From NCBI RefSeq assembly GCF_021648885.1, contig NZ_JAKJHZ010000003.1, positions 496,001 through 560,000 on the forward strand: a stretch of DNA of 64,000 nucleotides, in the 5' to 3' direction. The DNA is from Nocardioides potassii (lineage in GTDB: Bacteria; Actinomycetota; Actinomycetes; Propionibacteriales; Nocardioidaceae). The notes under the pieces were generated by a model, which searched no databases, had not been told where the DNA came from, and saw only the letters and a list, made by a program, of their open reading frames with translations. This document shows, piece by piece, positions 42,696-51,721 of this stretch (its first letter is position 1; every line of letters starts with the position of its first letter). The position numbers were made by a program, and so were the translations under genes.

Positions 42696-45600
42696 GTGGC
42701 GACGCCCGAGGAGACCAAGGACCATCAGCTCGACGAGGCGACGAGGGCGCGGCCCGGCTGGGGTGACCTGCTGCGGGCCTACTACCGCAACGTCGCCCCG
42801 GAGGAGGTCGCCGAGCGCTCGCCCGAGGACCTGATCGGCGCCCTGGCCTCGCACTACGACCTCGCGTCGTCCCGACCGCAGGGCACCGCCGCCGTCCGCG
42901 TCGTGACGCCGACCGTCGCCGAGTCCGGCTGGTCGTCTGCGGGGCGTTCGGTCGTCGAGGTCGTCACCGACGACATGCCGTTCCTGGTCGACTCGGTGAC
43001 GATGGAGCTCAACCGGCTCGGGCACACCGTCCACTCCGTCATCCACCCGCAGCTCGCGGTCGAGCGCGACATCACCGGGCAGCTGCAGCACGTGCACGCC
43101 CACGAGGTGACCCAGGACCCGAAGGACACCGGCGACGCCGTCGAGTCGTGGATGCACGTCGAGATCGACCGCACCGACGACGTCGAGGCGGCCGAGATCA
43201 CCGACGGCGTCCAGCGCGTGCTCCGCGACGTCCGCGAGTCCGTCGAGGACTGGGCCAAGATGCACGCCCAGGTGCTGGCCGTCGTCGACGGGCTCGAGAA
43301 GGACCCGCCCCCGCTGGCTGCGGCCGAGGTCCAGCAGGGCCGCGACTTCCTCACCTGGTTGGCCGACGACCACTTCACGTTCCTCGGCTACCGCGAGTAC
43401 CAGCTCGAGGCGGACGAGGCCGCTCCCGAGGAGTGCGGCCTGCGCGCAGTGCCCGGCTCCGGCCTCGGCATCCTGCGCAGCGACCAGGACCTGTCCAGCG
43501 CCTTCGCCAAGCTGCCCCCGATCGCCAAGGCGAAGGCCCGCGAGAAGACGCTGCTCGTCCTCGCCAAGGCCAACTCGCGCGCCACGGTGCACCGCCCGGC
43601 GTACCTCGACTACGTCGGCGTGAAGACGTTCGGCGCCGACGGGGAGGTCGTGGGCGAGCGGCGCTTCCTCGGCCTGTTCTCCAGCGCGGCCTACACCGAG
43701 TCGGTGACCCGGATCCCGGTGCTGCGCGAGAAGGCCGCCGAGGTGATGGCGCGGGCCGGCTTCGACCCGCGCAGCCACGCCGGCAAGGCGCTCATGGACA
43801 CCCTCGAGAACTACCCGCGCGACGAGCTCTTCCACACCTCGCCGGCCGAGCTCGCGCCCGTCGTGCAGGACGTGCTGTTCGCCCGCGAGCGCCGCCAGCT
43901 GCGCGCGTTCGTGCGCCGCGACACCTACGGGCGCTACGTCTCGGTGCTGGTCCACCTGCCGCGCGACCGCTACAGCACGGCCGTGCGCGAGCGCTTCTCC
44001 GACATCCTGCGCGAGCAGCTCGGTGGCGAGCACGTGGAGTTCACCGTGCGCGTCAACGAGTCGACCACCGCGCGCGTCCACTTCGTGGTGCACCCGCCCA
44101 AGGGCGCCACCGTCCCCGAGATCGACGTCGCCGACCTCGAGCGCCGGCTCACCGAGGCGTCGCGCTCGTGGCGCGACGACTTCATCACCGCCGTCGTCAA
44201 CGAGCACGGCGAGGGCGACGGCTCGCGTCTGGCGCGGGCCTGGGCCGACGCGTGGCCGGAGGCCTACAAGGAGGACTACACCCCGCAGCGCGCCTCCGCG
44301 GACCTCGGCCGGATCGAGGCGATCCAGGGGGAGCAGGGCATCGACCTCGCGCTGTTCGACCAGGACGACCAGCGCGGTGGCTACCGCCGCGGGGAGTCCC
44401 GCCTCAAGGTGTTCCGGGTCGGCGAGCCGCTGTCGCTCAGCACGATGCTGCCGATGCTCACGTCGATGGGGGTCGAGGTCGTCGACGAGCGGCCCTACGA
44501 GCTGACCGGCCTGTCGCGGCCGTCGTACGTCTACGAGTTCGGGCTGCGGCACGGGCGCGTGCTCCCGCCCCACGAGCGCACGCTGTTCGCCGAGGCGCTG
44601 CGTGCCGTGTGGGACGGCTACAACGAGATCGACGGCTTCAACCAGCTCGTCCTCGCCGCCGGGCTGACGTGGCGGCAGGCCACGGTGCTGCGCGCGTACG
44701 CCAAGTACCTCAAGCAGGGCAACTCTCCCTTCGCGCTCGACTACATCGAGGAGGCGCTGCGCAGCAACGTCGACATCACCCGCCTGCTGGTCGAGCTGTT
44801 CGAGTCCCGCTTCGACCCGGGTCGCGGCGACCGAGCGCTCGAGGCCGACGCCGAGGCGCGTGTCGCCAAGGTCGAGGCGATCGAGGAGCGGCTGGCCAGG
44901 GCGCTCGACGACGTGGTCAGCCTCGACCACGACCGCATCCTGCGGTCCTACCGCACGCTCGTCCGGGCGACGCTGCGCACGAACTTCTTCCAGCGGGCGG
45001 CCGACGGGGGAGTGCACCCCTACATCTCCTTCAAGCTCGAGCCGTCGGCGATCCCCGACCTGCCCGAGCCGCGCCCGCGCTTCGAGATCTTCGTCTACAG
45101 CCCGCGCGTCGAGGGATCGCACCTGCGCTTCGGCGCGGTCGCGCGCGGTGGCCTGCGCTGGTCGGACCGCCGCGACGACTTCCGCACCGAGGTGCTCGGC
45201 CTCGTGAAGGCGCAGATGGTGAAGAACACCGTCATCGTGCCCGTCGGTGCGAAGGGTGCGTTCTTCTGCAAGCAGCTTCCTGACCCGTCCGACCGCGACG
45301 CGTGGCTGGCCGAGGGCGTCGACTGCTACAAGACCTTCATCTCCGGCCTGCTCGACATCACCGACAACCTCGTCGACGGCGCGACCGTGCCGCCGCGCGA
45401 GGTCGTCCGCCACGACGGCGACGATTCCTACCTCGTGGTGGCGGCCGACAAGGGCACCGCCACCTTCTCCGACATCGCCAACGGTGTGGCCAAGGACTAC
45501 GGCTTCTGGCTCGGCGACGCCTTCGCCTCCGGCGGCTCGGTCGGCTACGACCACAAGGCGATGGGCATCACCGCCAAGGGTGCGTGGGTCTCCGTGCAGC

Positions 45601-47558
45601 GGCACTTCCGCGAGATGGGCATCGACTGCCAGGCCGAGGACTTCACGGCCGTCGGCATCGGCGACATGTCCGGCGACGTCTTCGGCAACGGCATGCTGTG
45701 CTCCGAGCACACCCGCCTGGTCGCCGCGTTCGACCACCGCGACATCTTCATCGACCCGGCGCCCGACGCCGCGTCGTCGTACGCCGAGCGCAAGCGGCTC
45801 TTCGACCTGCCGCGCTCGAGCTGGAAGGACTACGACACCTCGCTGATCTCGGAGGGCGGCGGTGTCTGGCCCCGGTCGGCCAAGTCGATCCCGGTCTCCC
45901 CGCAGGCTCGCGAAACGCTCGGGCTCGGCGCCGACGTGACGGCGATGACCCCGGCCGAGCTGATGAGGGCGATCCTGCTCGCCCCGGTCGACCTGCTCTG
46001 GAACGGCGGCATCGGCACCTACGTGAAGTCGTCGGAGGAGGCCAACGCCGACGCCGGTGACAAGGCCAACGACGCGATCCGCGTCAACGGCGAGGACCTC
46101 CGGGCGAAGTGCATCGGCGAGGGCGGCAACCTCGGCTTCACCCAGCTCGGCCGGGTCGAGTACGCCCGCTTCGGCGCGGGTGGCAGCGGCGGCCGGATGA
46201 ACACCGACTTCATCGACAACTCCGCCGGCGTGGACACCTCCGACCACGAGGTCAACATCAAGATCCTGCTCGACCGGGTCGTCCGCTCGGGCGCGATGGA
46301 CGAGTCGGGCCGCAACGAGCTGCTCGCCGCCATGACCGACGAGGTCGCCTCGCTCGTGCTGCGCGACAACTACGAGCAGAACCTCGCGCTCGCCAACGCG
46401 CAGGCGCACGCGCCCTCGCTGCTCCACGTGCACGAGGACTGGATGCGGGCGCTGGAGAAGCGCGGCGTGCTGAACCGGGACCTCGAGGGCCTGCCCTCGA
46501 CGCGCCAGGTGCGCCGCCGCCTGGACCGCAAGCAGGCGCTGTCGGGACCGGAGCTGTCGGTGCTGCTCGCCTGGACCAAGATCGTGCTGGCCGAGGAGCT
46601 CATCGACTCCGACCTGCCCGACGACCCCTACCTTCGCGAGGACCTGCTGGCCTACTTCCCGCGGCAGATGGTGTCGGACCTCCGGGCCGAGATCGAGGAC
46701 CACCCGCTGCGCCGGGAGATCATCGTGACCCAGGTGGTCAACGACCTCGTCAACGGCGCAGGCATGACCTTCTGGCCGCGGCTCCAGGGCGAGACGGGCG
46801 CGAGCCCGGCCGACCTGACCCGCGCCAACTTCGTGGCCCGCGAGATCTTCGGCTCGCTCCCGCTCCGCCAGGAGATCGCCGCGCTGGACAACAAGGTCCC
46901 GGCAGAGCGTCAGACCAGGATGCGGATCGAGATGCGCACGCTCGTCGAGCGCGCCTCGCGCTGGCTGGTCACCAACCGGCGCCCGCCCCTCGACTCCCGC
47001 GCGACGGTCGACTTCTTCCGCGAGCGGGTCCAGGCCGTGATGGCTGCGCTGCCCTCGGTGATGAGCGGCCGCGAGCTGGAGGAGTTCCGCGCCCGCGAGG
47101 CGCGGCTCAGCGACAACGGCGTACCGGCCGAGCTGGCCGAGAAGGTCGCCGTCCTCGCGTCGGCGTACCCCGCGCTCGGCATCGTCGAGACCGGTGACCG
47201 CCTGGGGATCGACCCGGTCGAGGTCGCGCGGGTGCACTACGCGCTCGGTGAGCGGCTCGGGCTGCCGGCGCTGGTCGAGCGGATCTTCGCGCTGCCGCGC
47301 GACGACCGCTGGCAGACGATGGCCCGCGCCGCGGTGCGCGACGACCTCTACGGCGTGCACCAGCAGCTCACCGCACAGGTGCTGGAGTCCACCAGCCCCG
47401 ACGATCCCGCCCCGGCGCGGGTCGCGGCGTGGGAGGAGTCCGAGGCAGAGCTCGTCGCCCGCTCGGCGGACACGCTGGAGGAGATCTGCCGCGAGGAGAC
47501 CGCCGAGCTGGCACGTCTCTCGGTCGGCCTCCGGGTGGTGCGCGGCCTGCTGTCCTGA
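42696..47558 (+). CDS. Large NAD-specific glutamate dehydrogenase
   Basis: The 1620-residue protein is of the 180-kDa class (GdhB of Streptomyces type). The N-terminal ~700 residues include ACT-like regulatory regions (FLVDSVTMELNRLGHTVHSV). The catalytic domain is near residues 800-1230: GGLRWSDRRDDFRTEVLGLV and KNTVIVPVGAKGAF hold the substrate lysines, and GIGDMSGDVFGNGML and WNGGIGTYVKSS lie in the NAD domain. A helical C-terminal region of 380 residues follows. It deaminates glutamate to 2-oxoglutarate, in the catabolic direction. The GTG start at 42696 is the first in the frame. PruA nearby supplies glutamate from proline. Confidence 0.93.
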   Translation: MATPEETKDHQLDEATRARPGWGDLLRAYYRNVAPEEVAERSPEDLIGALASHYDLASSRPQGTAAVRVVTPTVAESGWSSAGRSVVEVVTDDMPFLVDSVTMELNRLGHTVHSVIHPQLAVERDITGQLQHVHAHEVTQDPKDTGDAVESWMHVEIDRTDDVEAAEITDGVQRVLRDVRESVEDWAKMHAQVLAVVDGLEKDPPPLAAAEVQQGRDFLTWLADDHFTFLGYREYQLEADEAAPEECGLRAVPGSGLGILRSDQDLSSAFAKLPPIAKAKAREKTLLVLAKANSRATVHRPAYLDYVGVKTFGADGEVVGERRFLGLFSSAAYTESVTRIPVLREKAAEVMARAGFDPRSHAGKALMDTLENYPRDELFHTSPAELAPVVQDVLFARERRQLRAFVRRDTYGRYVSVLVHLPRDRYSTAVRERFSDILREQLGGEHVEFTVRVNESTTARVHFVVHPPKGATVPEIDVADLERRLTEASRSWRDDFITAVVNEHGEGDGSRLARAWADAWPEAYKEDYTPQRASADLGRIEAIQGEQGIDLALFDQDDQRGGYRRGESRLKVFRVGEPLSLSTMLPMLTSMGVEVVDERPYELTGLSRPSYVYEFGLRHGRVLPPHERTLFAEALRAVWDGYNEIDGFNQLVLAAGLTWRQATVLRAYAKYLKQGNSPFALDYIEEALRSNVDITRLLVELFESRFDPGRGDRALEADAEARVAKVEAIEERLARALDDVVSLDHDRILRSYRTLVRATLRTNFFQRAADGGVHPYISFKLEPSAIPDLPEPRPRFEIFVYSPRVEGSHLRFGAVARGGLRWSDRRDDFRTEVLGLVKAQMVKNTVIVPVGAKGAFFCKQLPDPSDRDAWLAEGVDCYKTFISGLLDITDNLVDGATVPPREVVRHDGDDSYLVVAADKGTATFSDIANGVAKDYGFWLGDAFASGGSVGYDHKAMGITAKGAWVSVQRHFREMGIDCQAEDFTAVGIGDMSGDVFGNGMLCSEHTRLVAAFDHRDIFIDPAPDAASSYAERKRLFDLPRSSWKDYDTSLISEGGGVWPRSAKSIPVSPQARETLGLGADVTAMTPAELMRAILLAPVDLLWNGGIGTYVKSSEEANADAGDKANDAIRVNGEDLRAKCIGEGGNLGFTQLGRVEYARFGAGGSGGRMNTDFIDNSAGVDTSDHEVNIKILLDRVVRSGAMDESGRNELLAAMTDEVASLVLRDNYEQNLALANAQAHAPSLLHVHEDWMRALEKRGVLNRDLEGLPSTRQVRRRLDRKQALSGPELSVLLAWTKIVLAEELIDSDLPDDPYLREDLLAYFPRQMVSDLRAEIEDHPLRREIIVTQVVNDLVNGAGMTFWPRLQGETGASPADLTRANFVAREIFGSLPLRQEIAALDNKVPAERQTRMRIEMRTLVERASRWLVTNRRPPLDSRATVDFFRERVQAVMAALPSVMSGRELEEFRAREARLSDNGVPAELAEKVAVLASAYPALGIVETGDRLGIDPVEVARVHYALGERLGLPALVERIFALPRDDRWQTMARAAVRDDLYGVHQQLTAQVLESTSPDDPAPARVAAWEESEAELVARSADTLEEICREETAELARLSVGLRVVRGLLS

Positions 47559-47559
47559 C

Positions 47560-48330
47560 TCAGAACAGCAGCAGCGCCGCCACGACGCCCGCGGCGACGA
47601 CCGCCCAGCGGAAGACCGCGTCGGGCAGCTTGCGGCCGATGCGGGCGCCGACGTAGCCGCCGACCAGCGACCCGGCGGCAAGCACCGCTGCGACGTCCCA
47701 GCGCGGGTCGGCGACGACGACGAAGATCAGGCCGGCGACGATGTTGCCGACCATCAGCGACAGCGTCTTGAGGCCGTTGACCACGCGCAGCTCGAGGTCG
47801 GTGCCGAGGCCCAGGACGGCGACCATCATCACGCCGGCACCGGCGCCGAAGTAGCCGCCGTAGACGCCGGTGATGGTGGCGAACACGGTCGTCAGCGGGG
47901 ACATGTGCACGCGCTCGGCGCGCTGCTCGCCGTGGCGTCGGGCATGGCGCTCGCGCAGCCACGTCGCGATCCTCGGCTGCACGCCGACGAGCAGGCAGGT
48001 GAAGAGGATGAGGAACGGGACGATCGCCTCGAAGACGCCGGGCGGCAGTCCGAGCAGCAACGCCGCGCCGAGCACCGCGCCGACCGCGCACACCACCACG
48101 ATGACCGTCGCGACCCGGCCGCCCTCGCGGACCTCCTGGCGGTAGCCGAGGACGCCGCCGAGGCCGCCGGGGATCATGCCGAGGGTGTTGGATACGTTGG
48201 CGACGACCGGCGGCAGGCCGAGTGCGACGAGCACCGGGAAGCTGAGCAAGGAGGCCACGCCGACGGTGGAGGACAGGATGCCCGCGCCGAACCCGGTCGC
48301 CAGGACCAGGAGCACCTCGAGCGCGGTCAC
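47560..48330 (-). CDS. TauE/SafE-family membrane transporter
   Basis: The 256-residue protein has eight membrane segments in two homologous halves. The N-terminal motif GFGAGILSSTVGVASLLSFP and the C-terminal copy ITGVYGGYFGAGAGVMMVAV are the TauE/SafE signatures. Members export or import sulfite, sulfonates or organic acids. The GTG start overlaps the stop of the FadR-like regulator by 4 bp. Because that regulator diverges from the malonate-type operon, this transporter may handle a related acid or sulfonate. Confidence 0.83.
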   Translation of the reverse strand: MTALEVLLVLATGFGAGILSSTVGVASLLSFPVLVALGLPPVVANVSNTLGMIPGGLGGVLGYRQEVREGGRVATVIVVVCAVGAVLGAALLLGLPPGVFEAIVPFLILFTCLLVGVQPRIATWLRERHARRHGEQRAERVHMSPLTTVFATITGVYGGYFGAGAGVMMVAVLGLGTDLELRVVNGLKTLSLMVGNIVAGLIFVVVADPRWDVAAVLAAGSLVGGYVGARIGRKLPDAVFRWAVVAAGVVAALLLF

Positions 48331-49052
48331 GGCTGGTCGCGGAGCAGCGCGACGTCGCTGACCATGGCCACGTGGGCGTGCATCGCGGCGGCGGCCGCCT
48401 CGGGGTCGCCGGCACGGATGGCCTCGGCCACCGCGCGGTGGCCGGCGAGCGAGTCCTGGGGGCGGCCCGGCTGACCCAGGGACTCGAGCCGGGTCTCGCG
48501 GATCAGGTCGCCGATCTCGTCCATCAGGCGGGCGAGCAGGAGCGAATGGGACGCCGCGGTCACCGCACCGTGGAACCGTTCGTCCCCCTCGACGCCCCGT
48601 CCGCCGGCCTCGACCTCGGTCGCCATGAAGTCCAGGGCGTCGTCGATCCGGGCCAGGTCGTCGTCGGTGCGCCGGGCCGCGGCGAGCGCGGCGATCTTCG
48701 TCTCGAGGGCGTCGCGCGTCTCGATGATCTCGGGCAGCCGGTCGGCGTGGCTGCGGATCGCCTCGACGATGCGGGTCGACTGCCGGTGCCCCGCGGTCAC
48801 GACGGTGCCGTCCCCGTGGCGTACCTCCACCACGCCGATCACCTCGAGGGCGACCAGCGCCTGGCTCAGCGTCGCGCGGCTGACGCCGAGGCGCTGGGCG
48901 AGCTCGCGCTCGGCGGGGAGCCGGTCGCCGGCGCCCAGCCCGTTGTCGTTGATCCACGAGGAGATCTGCCCGGCCACCTGCTCGTAGAGGCGCGTGCGCA
49001 TCAGCCGAGGTGGGAACGAGGGCTGGCTCGACGGCTGGCTCTGGTCGGACAT
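48327..49052 (-). CDS. GntR/FadR-type transcription regulator
   Basis: The 241-residue protein has a winged helix at residues about 20-90 (LPAERELAQRLGVSRATLSQ and VVEVRHGDGTVV) and a helical FCD effector domain after residue 95. FCD metal ligands are suggested by D in ETRDALE and by His in FHGAV and GHRAVAEAI and HAHVAMV. FCD regulators sense organic acids through a metal. It diverges from the MatC/CoA-transferase operon with a dyad in the gap, so it probably represses that operon and itself. MatR and MdcY regulators of malonate use are of the same family. Confidence 0.87.
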   Translation of the reverse strand: MSDQSQPSSQPSFPPRLMRTRLYEQVAGQISSWINDNGLGAGDRLPAERELAQRLGVSRATLSQALVALEVIGVVEVRHGDGTVVTAGHRQSTRIVEAIRSHADRLPEIIETRDALETKIAALAAARRTDDDLARIDDALDFMATEVEAGGRGVEGDERFHGAVTAASHSLLLARLMDEIGDLIRETRLESLGQPGRPQDSLAGHRAVAEAIRAGDPEAAAAAMHAHVAMVSDVALLRDQP

Positions 49053-49064
49053 GGCACCAGCCTA

Positions 49065-49107
49065 TTGACTGGTGGCTCATTGTGCTATTGGCTAGGCCAC
49101 TGAGCCA
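49065..49107. promoter_or_regulatory. Operator-like dyad and promoter in the divergent gap
   Basis: TGGCTCA (49073-49079) and TGAGCCA (49101-49107) are perfect inverted copies 21 bp apart. A TTGACT (49065-49070) could be the -35 of the rightward promoter, which the dyad would overlap. This is the natural place for control by the FadR-type regulator, though the spacing is longer than the usual compact GntR operator. Confidence 0.45.
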
Positions 49108-49167
49108 GCGCGTGACCAGGGTCACCCCAGGACCCCGCGGCGCCGGCACGACTCGGAGGTGTGGACC

Positions 49168-50538
49168 ATGGGTCCGGAGTGGATCGCGATCCTCGCGCTG
49201 GTCGCCCTGTTCGTGGTGGGCACGCTGCTGCCCATCAACATGGGAGCGCTGGCCTACGTCGCCGCGTGGCTCGTGGGCATGTACGCCCTCGACCTCGACG
49301 AGAAGGAGATCCTGGCCGGCATCAGCGCCGACCTGGTCCTCACCCTGATCGGCGTCACCTATCTCTTCGCGATCGCCCGGCAGAACGGCACGGTGGACCT
49401 GATCGTCCGCAAGTCCGTCGACTCGGTCGGCGGTCGCGTGGCCCTCATCCCGTGGGTGATGTTCGCCGTGACCGCGGTGATCACCGCGATCGGTGCCGCC
49501 AGCCCGGCCGCCTGCGCGATCATCGGCCCGATCGCCCTCGGTTTCGCCGGCCGCTACGGCATCAGCCCGCTGATGATGGGCATGTTCGTCGTCCACGGCG
49601 CCCAGGCGGGCGGCTTCTCGCCGATCTCGATCTACGGCACGATCACCAACTCGGTGATGGAGGACGCCGGCCTCGGCGAGTCCCACCTGACGATCTTCTT
49701 CTCCAGCCTCGTGATCAACACGGTGATGGCCGCGATCCTGTTCGTCGTCCTCGGTGGCCGCAAGCTCATGTCGCTCCGGATGGACGCCGACGGCGAGCTC
49801 GTCCACGCCGGAGCCGCTCCTGCCGGTGGTGGTACGACGACGGCGGCAGGCGGGACGCGCGTGCACCCCGACCGCTCCGACGCCCGCTCCGCGACCGGCG
49901 CCACGCCGACGACCGGCACGCCGAACCCCGACACCGCCGGGAGCACCCTCGAGCACACCCTGACGCTGCTGGCCTTCCTCGCCGTCGCCGTCGTCGCCCT
50001 GGTCTTCGACAAGAACATCGGCTTCGCCGCGATCACCGCCGCCGTCGTGCTCTCCATGCTGACGCCGAAGGCCTACAAGGACACCGTCAAGCAGATCGCC
50101 TGGCCGACCGTCCTGCTCGTCGCCGGTGTCAGCACCTACGCCACGATCCTCACGACCGCCGGCTCGCCCGAGTTCGTCGGGAAGTGGGCCGCCGGCCTCG
50201 GTGCGGCCGCCATCGGCGCGCTGATCCTGTGCTACGTCGGAGGCGTCGTGTCGGCGTTCGCCTCGTCCACCGCGCTCCTGCCGGTGATCATCCCGATCGC
50301 GATCCCGCTCGTCGCCGAGGGCGGCCTGTCCGCGGGCCTGTTCGTCGCGGCCCTCGCGGTCAGCTCGACGATCGTCGACGTCAGCCCCTTCAGCACCAAC
50401 GGTGCGTTGATGCTGGCCCACAAGCCCGACACGATCGACGAGAGCACCTACTACAAGCAGATCCTCGGCTACGCCGCGATCGTGACCCTCGTCGGCCCGC
50501 TGCTCGTCTGGGCAGCCCTCGTCCTCCCCGGATGGTGA
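49168..50538 (+). CDS. MatC-type dicarboxylate (malonate) transporter
   Basis: The 456-residue protein has about 12 membrane helices in two halves with a hydrophilic linker at residues about 205-255 (Gly/Thr/Pro-rich). The N-terminal half (LLPINMGALAYVAAWLVGMY and IGAASPAACAIIGPIALGF) is the MatC N-terminal domain, and FSPISIYGTI the conserved loop. In the C-terminal half FSTNGALMLAH is the paired loop. Rhizobial MatC imports malonate. GGAGGT at 49155-49160 supports ATG at 49168 over a GTG 9 bp earlier. The CoA-transferase follows by 7 bp. Confidence 0.8.
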   Translation: MGPEWIAILALVALFVVGTLLPINMGALAYVAAWLVGMYALDLDEKEILAGISADLVLTLIGVTYLFAIARQNGTVDLIVRKSVDSVGGRVALIPWVMFAVTAVITAIGAASPAACAIIGPIALGFAGRYGISPLMMGMFVVHGAQAGGFSPISIYGTITNSVMEDAGLGESHLTIFFSSLVINTVMAAILFVVLGGRKLMSLRMDADGELVHAGAAPAGGGTTTAAGGTRVHPDRSDARSATGATPTTGTPNPDTAGSTLEHTLTLLAFLAVAVVALVFDKNIGFAAITAAVVLSMLTPKAYKDTVKQIAWPTVLLVAGVSTYATILTTAGSPEFVGKWAAGLGAAAIGALILCYVGGVVSAFASSTALLPVIIPIAIPLVAEGGLSAGLFVAALAVSSTIVDVSPFSTNGALMLAHKPDTIDESTYYKQILGYAAIVTLVGPLLVWAALVLPGW

Positions 50539-50545
50539 TGAAGCA

Positions 50546-51721
50546 ATGACCGGACCCCTCTCCGACCTCCTCGTCGTCGACCTCACCCGCGCCCTCGCCG
50601 GGCCGCACGCCACCCAGATGCTGGGCGACCTCGGCGCCCGCGTGATCAAGGTCGAGGCGCCCGGCAGCGGCGACGACACCCGCGGGTGGGGGCCGCCGTT
50701 CGTGGGCGAGCCCGACGCCCGCCAGTCGACGTACTTCCTCTGCACCAACCGCAACAAGGAGTCGATCGCCCTCGACCTCAAGGACGAAGCGGACAAGGAC
50801 GTCCTGGTCGGGCTGGTCGAGCGGGCCGACGTGCTGGTGGAGAACTTCCGCACCGGCGTCCTCGAGCGGCTCGGGCTCGGCATCGAGGAGCTGATGCGGC
50901 GCAACCCGCGCCTGGTCGTCCTCTCGATCACCGGCTTCGGCCACGACGGACCCGAGGGAGGCCGCGCCGGCTACGACCAGATCGCCCAGGGCGAGGCCGG
51001 CCTGATGTCGCTGACCGGCTCGGGCCCCGACGACCCGCAGCGCGTCGGCGTGCCGATCGCGGACCTGCTGTCCGGGATGTACGGCGCGTACGGCGTCCTC
51101 GCCGCGCTCCACGAGCGCAGCACGACCGGCAAGGGCACGGTCGTGCGTACGTCGTTGCTCGCGTCCGTCGTCGGCGTGCACGCCTTCCAGGGCACCCGCT
51201 GGACCGTCGCCGGCGAGGTCGGTCGCGCGCAGGGCAACCACCACCCGTCGATCGCGCCCTACGGGCTGTTCCGCTGTCGCGACGGCGCGGTGCAGATCGC
51301 GCTCGGCAGCGAGGGCCTCTGGAAGCGCTTCTGCGCCGGCTTCGGGATCGACCCCGAGGCCGACGGGCTCGGCTCCAACCAGGAGCGCGTCGCGGCCCGC
51401 GACCGGGTCATCGAGGTCGTCGAGGCGGCCTTCGCCAGCTGGGACGCGGAGACCCTGCTCGCCCGGCTCGCCGAGGTCGGCGTGCCCGCGGGCAAGGTGC
51501 GCACCCTCGACGAGGTCTACGAGTGGGACCAGGTCGCCAGCCAGGGACTGCTGATCGACGTCGAGCACCCGACGCTCGGTGGCCTGACGCTGCCCGGCCC
51601 CCCGCTCCGCTTCTTCGACGCCTCGGGCGACGAGGTCACCCGGAAGGACCACGTCGCGCCGCCGCTGCTCGACCAGCACGCCGACGAGATCCGCGCCTGG
51701 GTCGGCGGCGGCGGAGCGTGA
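50546..51721 (+). CDS. Type III (CaiB/BaiF) CoA-transferase
   Basis: The 391-residue protein has the family start LVVDLTRALAGPHATQMLGD, then LGARVIKVEAPGSGDDTRGW (CoA-binding), NKESIALDL and VENFRTGVLERLGLG. The catalytic Asp lies in the GRAGYDQIAQGEAGLMSLTG segment. It moves CoA between carboxylic acids. With MatC upstream the acid may be malonate and the donor acetyl- or succinyl-CoA. The ATG follows matC by 7 bp and the next gene overlaps by one base (TGATG). Confidence 0.88.
   Translation: MTGPLSDLLVVDLTRALAGPHATQMLGDLGARVIKVEAPGSGDDTRGWGPPFVGEPDARQSTYFLCTNRNKESIALDLKDEADKDVLVGLVERADVLVENFRTGVLERLGLGIEELMRRNPRLVVLSITGFGHDGPEGGRAGYDQIAQGEAGLMSLTGSGPDDPQRVGVPIADLLSGMYGAYGVLAALHERSTTGKGTVVRTSLLASVVGVHAFQGTRWTVAGEVGRAQGNHHPSIAPYGLFRCRDGAVQIALGSEGLWKRFCAGFGIDPEADGLGSNQERVAARDRVIEVVEAAFASWDAETLLARLAEVGVPAGKVRTLDEVYEWDQVASQGLLIDVEHPTLGGLTLPGPPLRFFDASGDEVTRKDHVAPPLLDQHADEIRAWVGGGGA

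Noticed and set aside
42669..47681. 5-kb open frame antisense to the glutamate dehydrogenase gene
   Set aside because: It mirrors the codon bias of the real gene; the sequence is rich in Val, Arg, Asp and His with no domain pattern.
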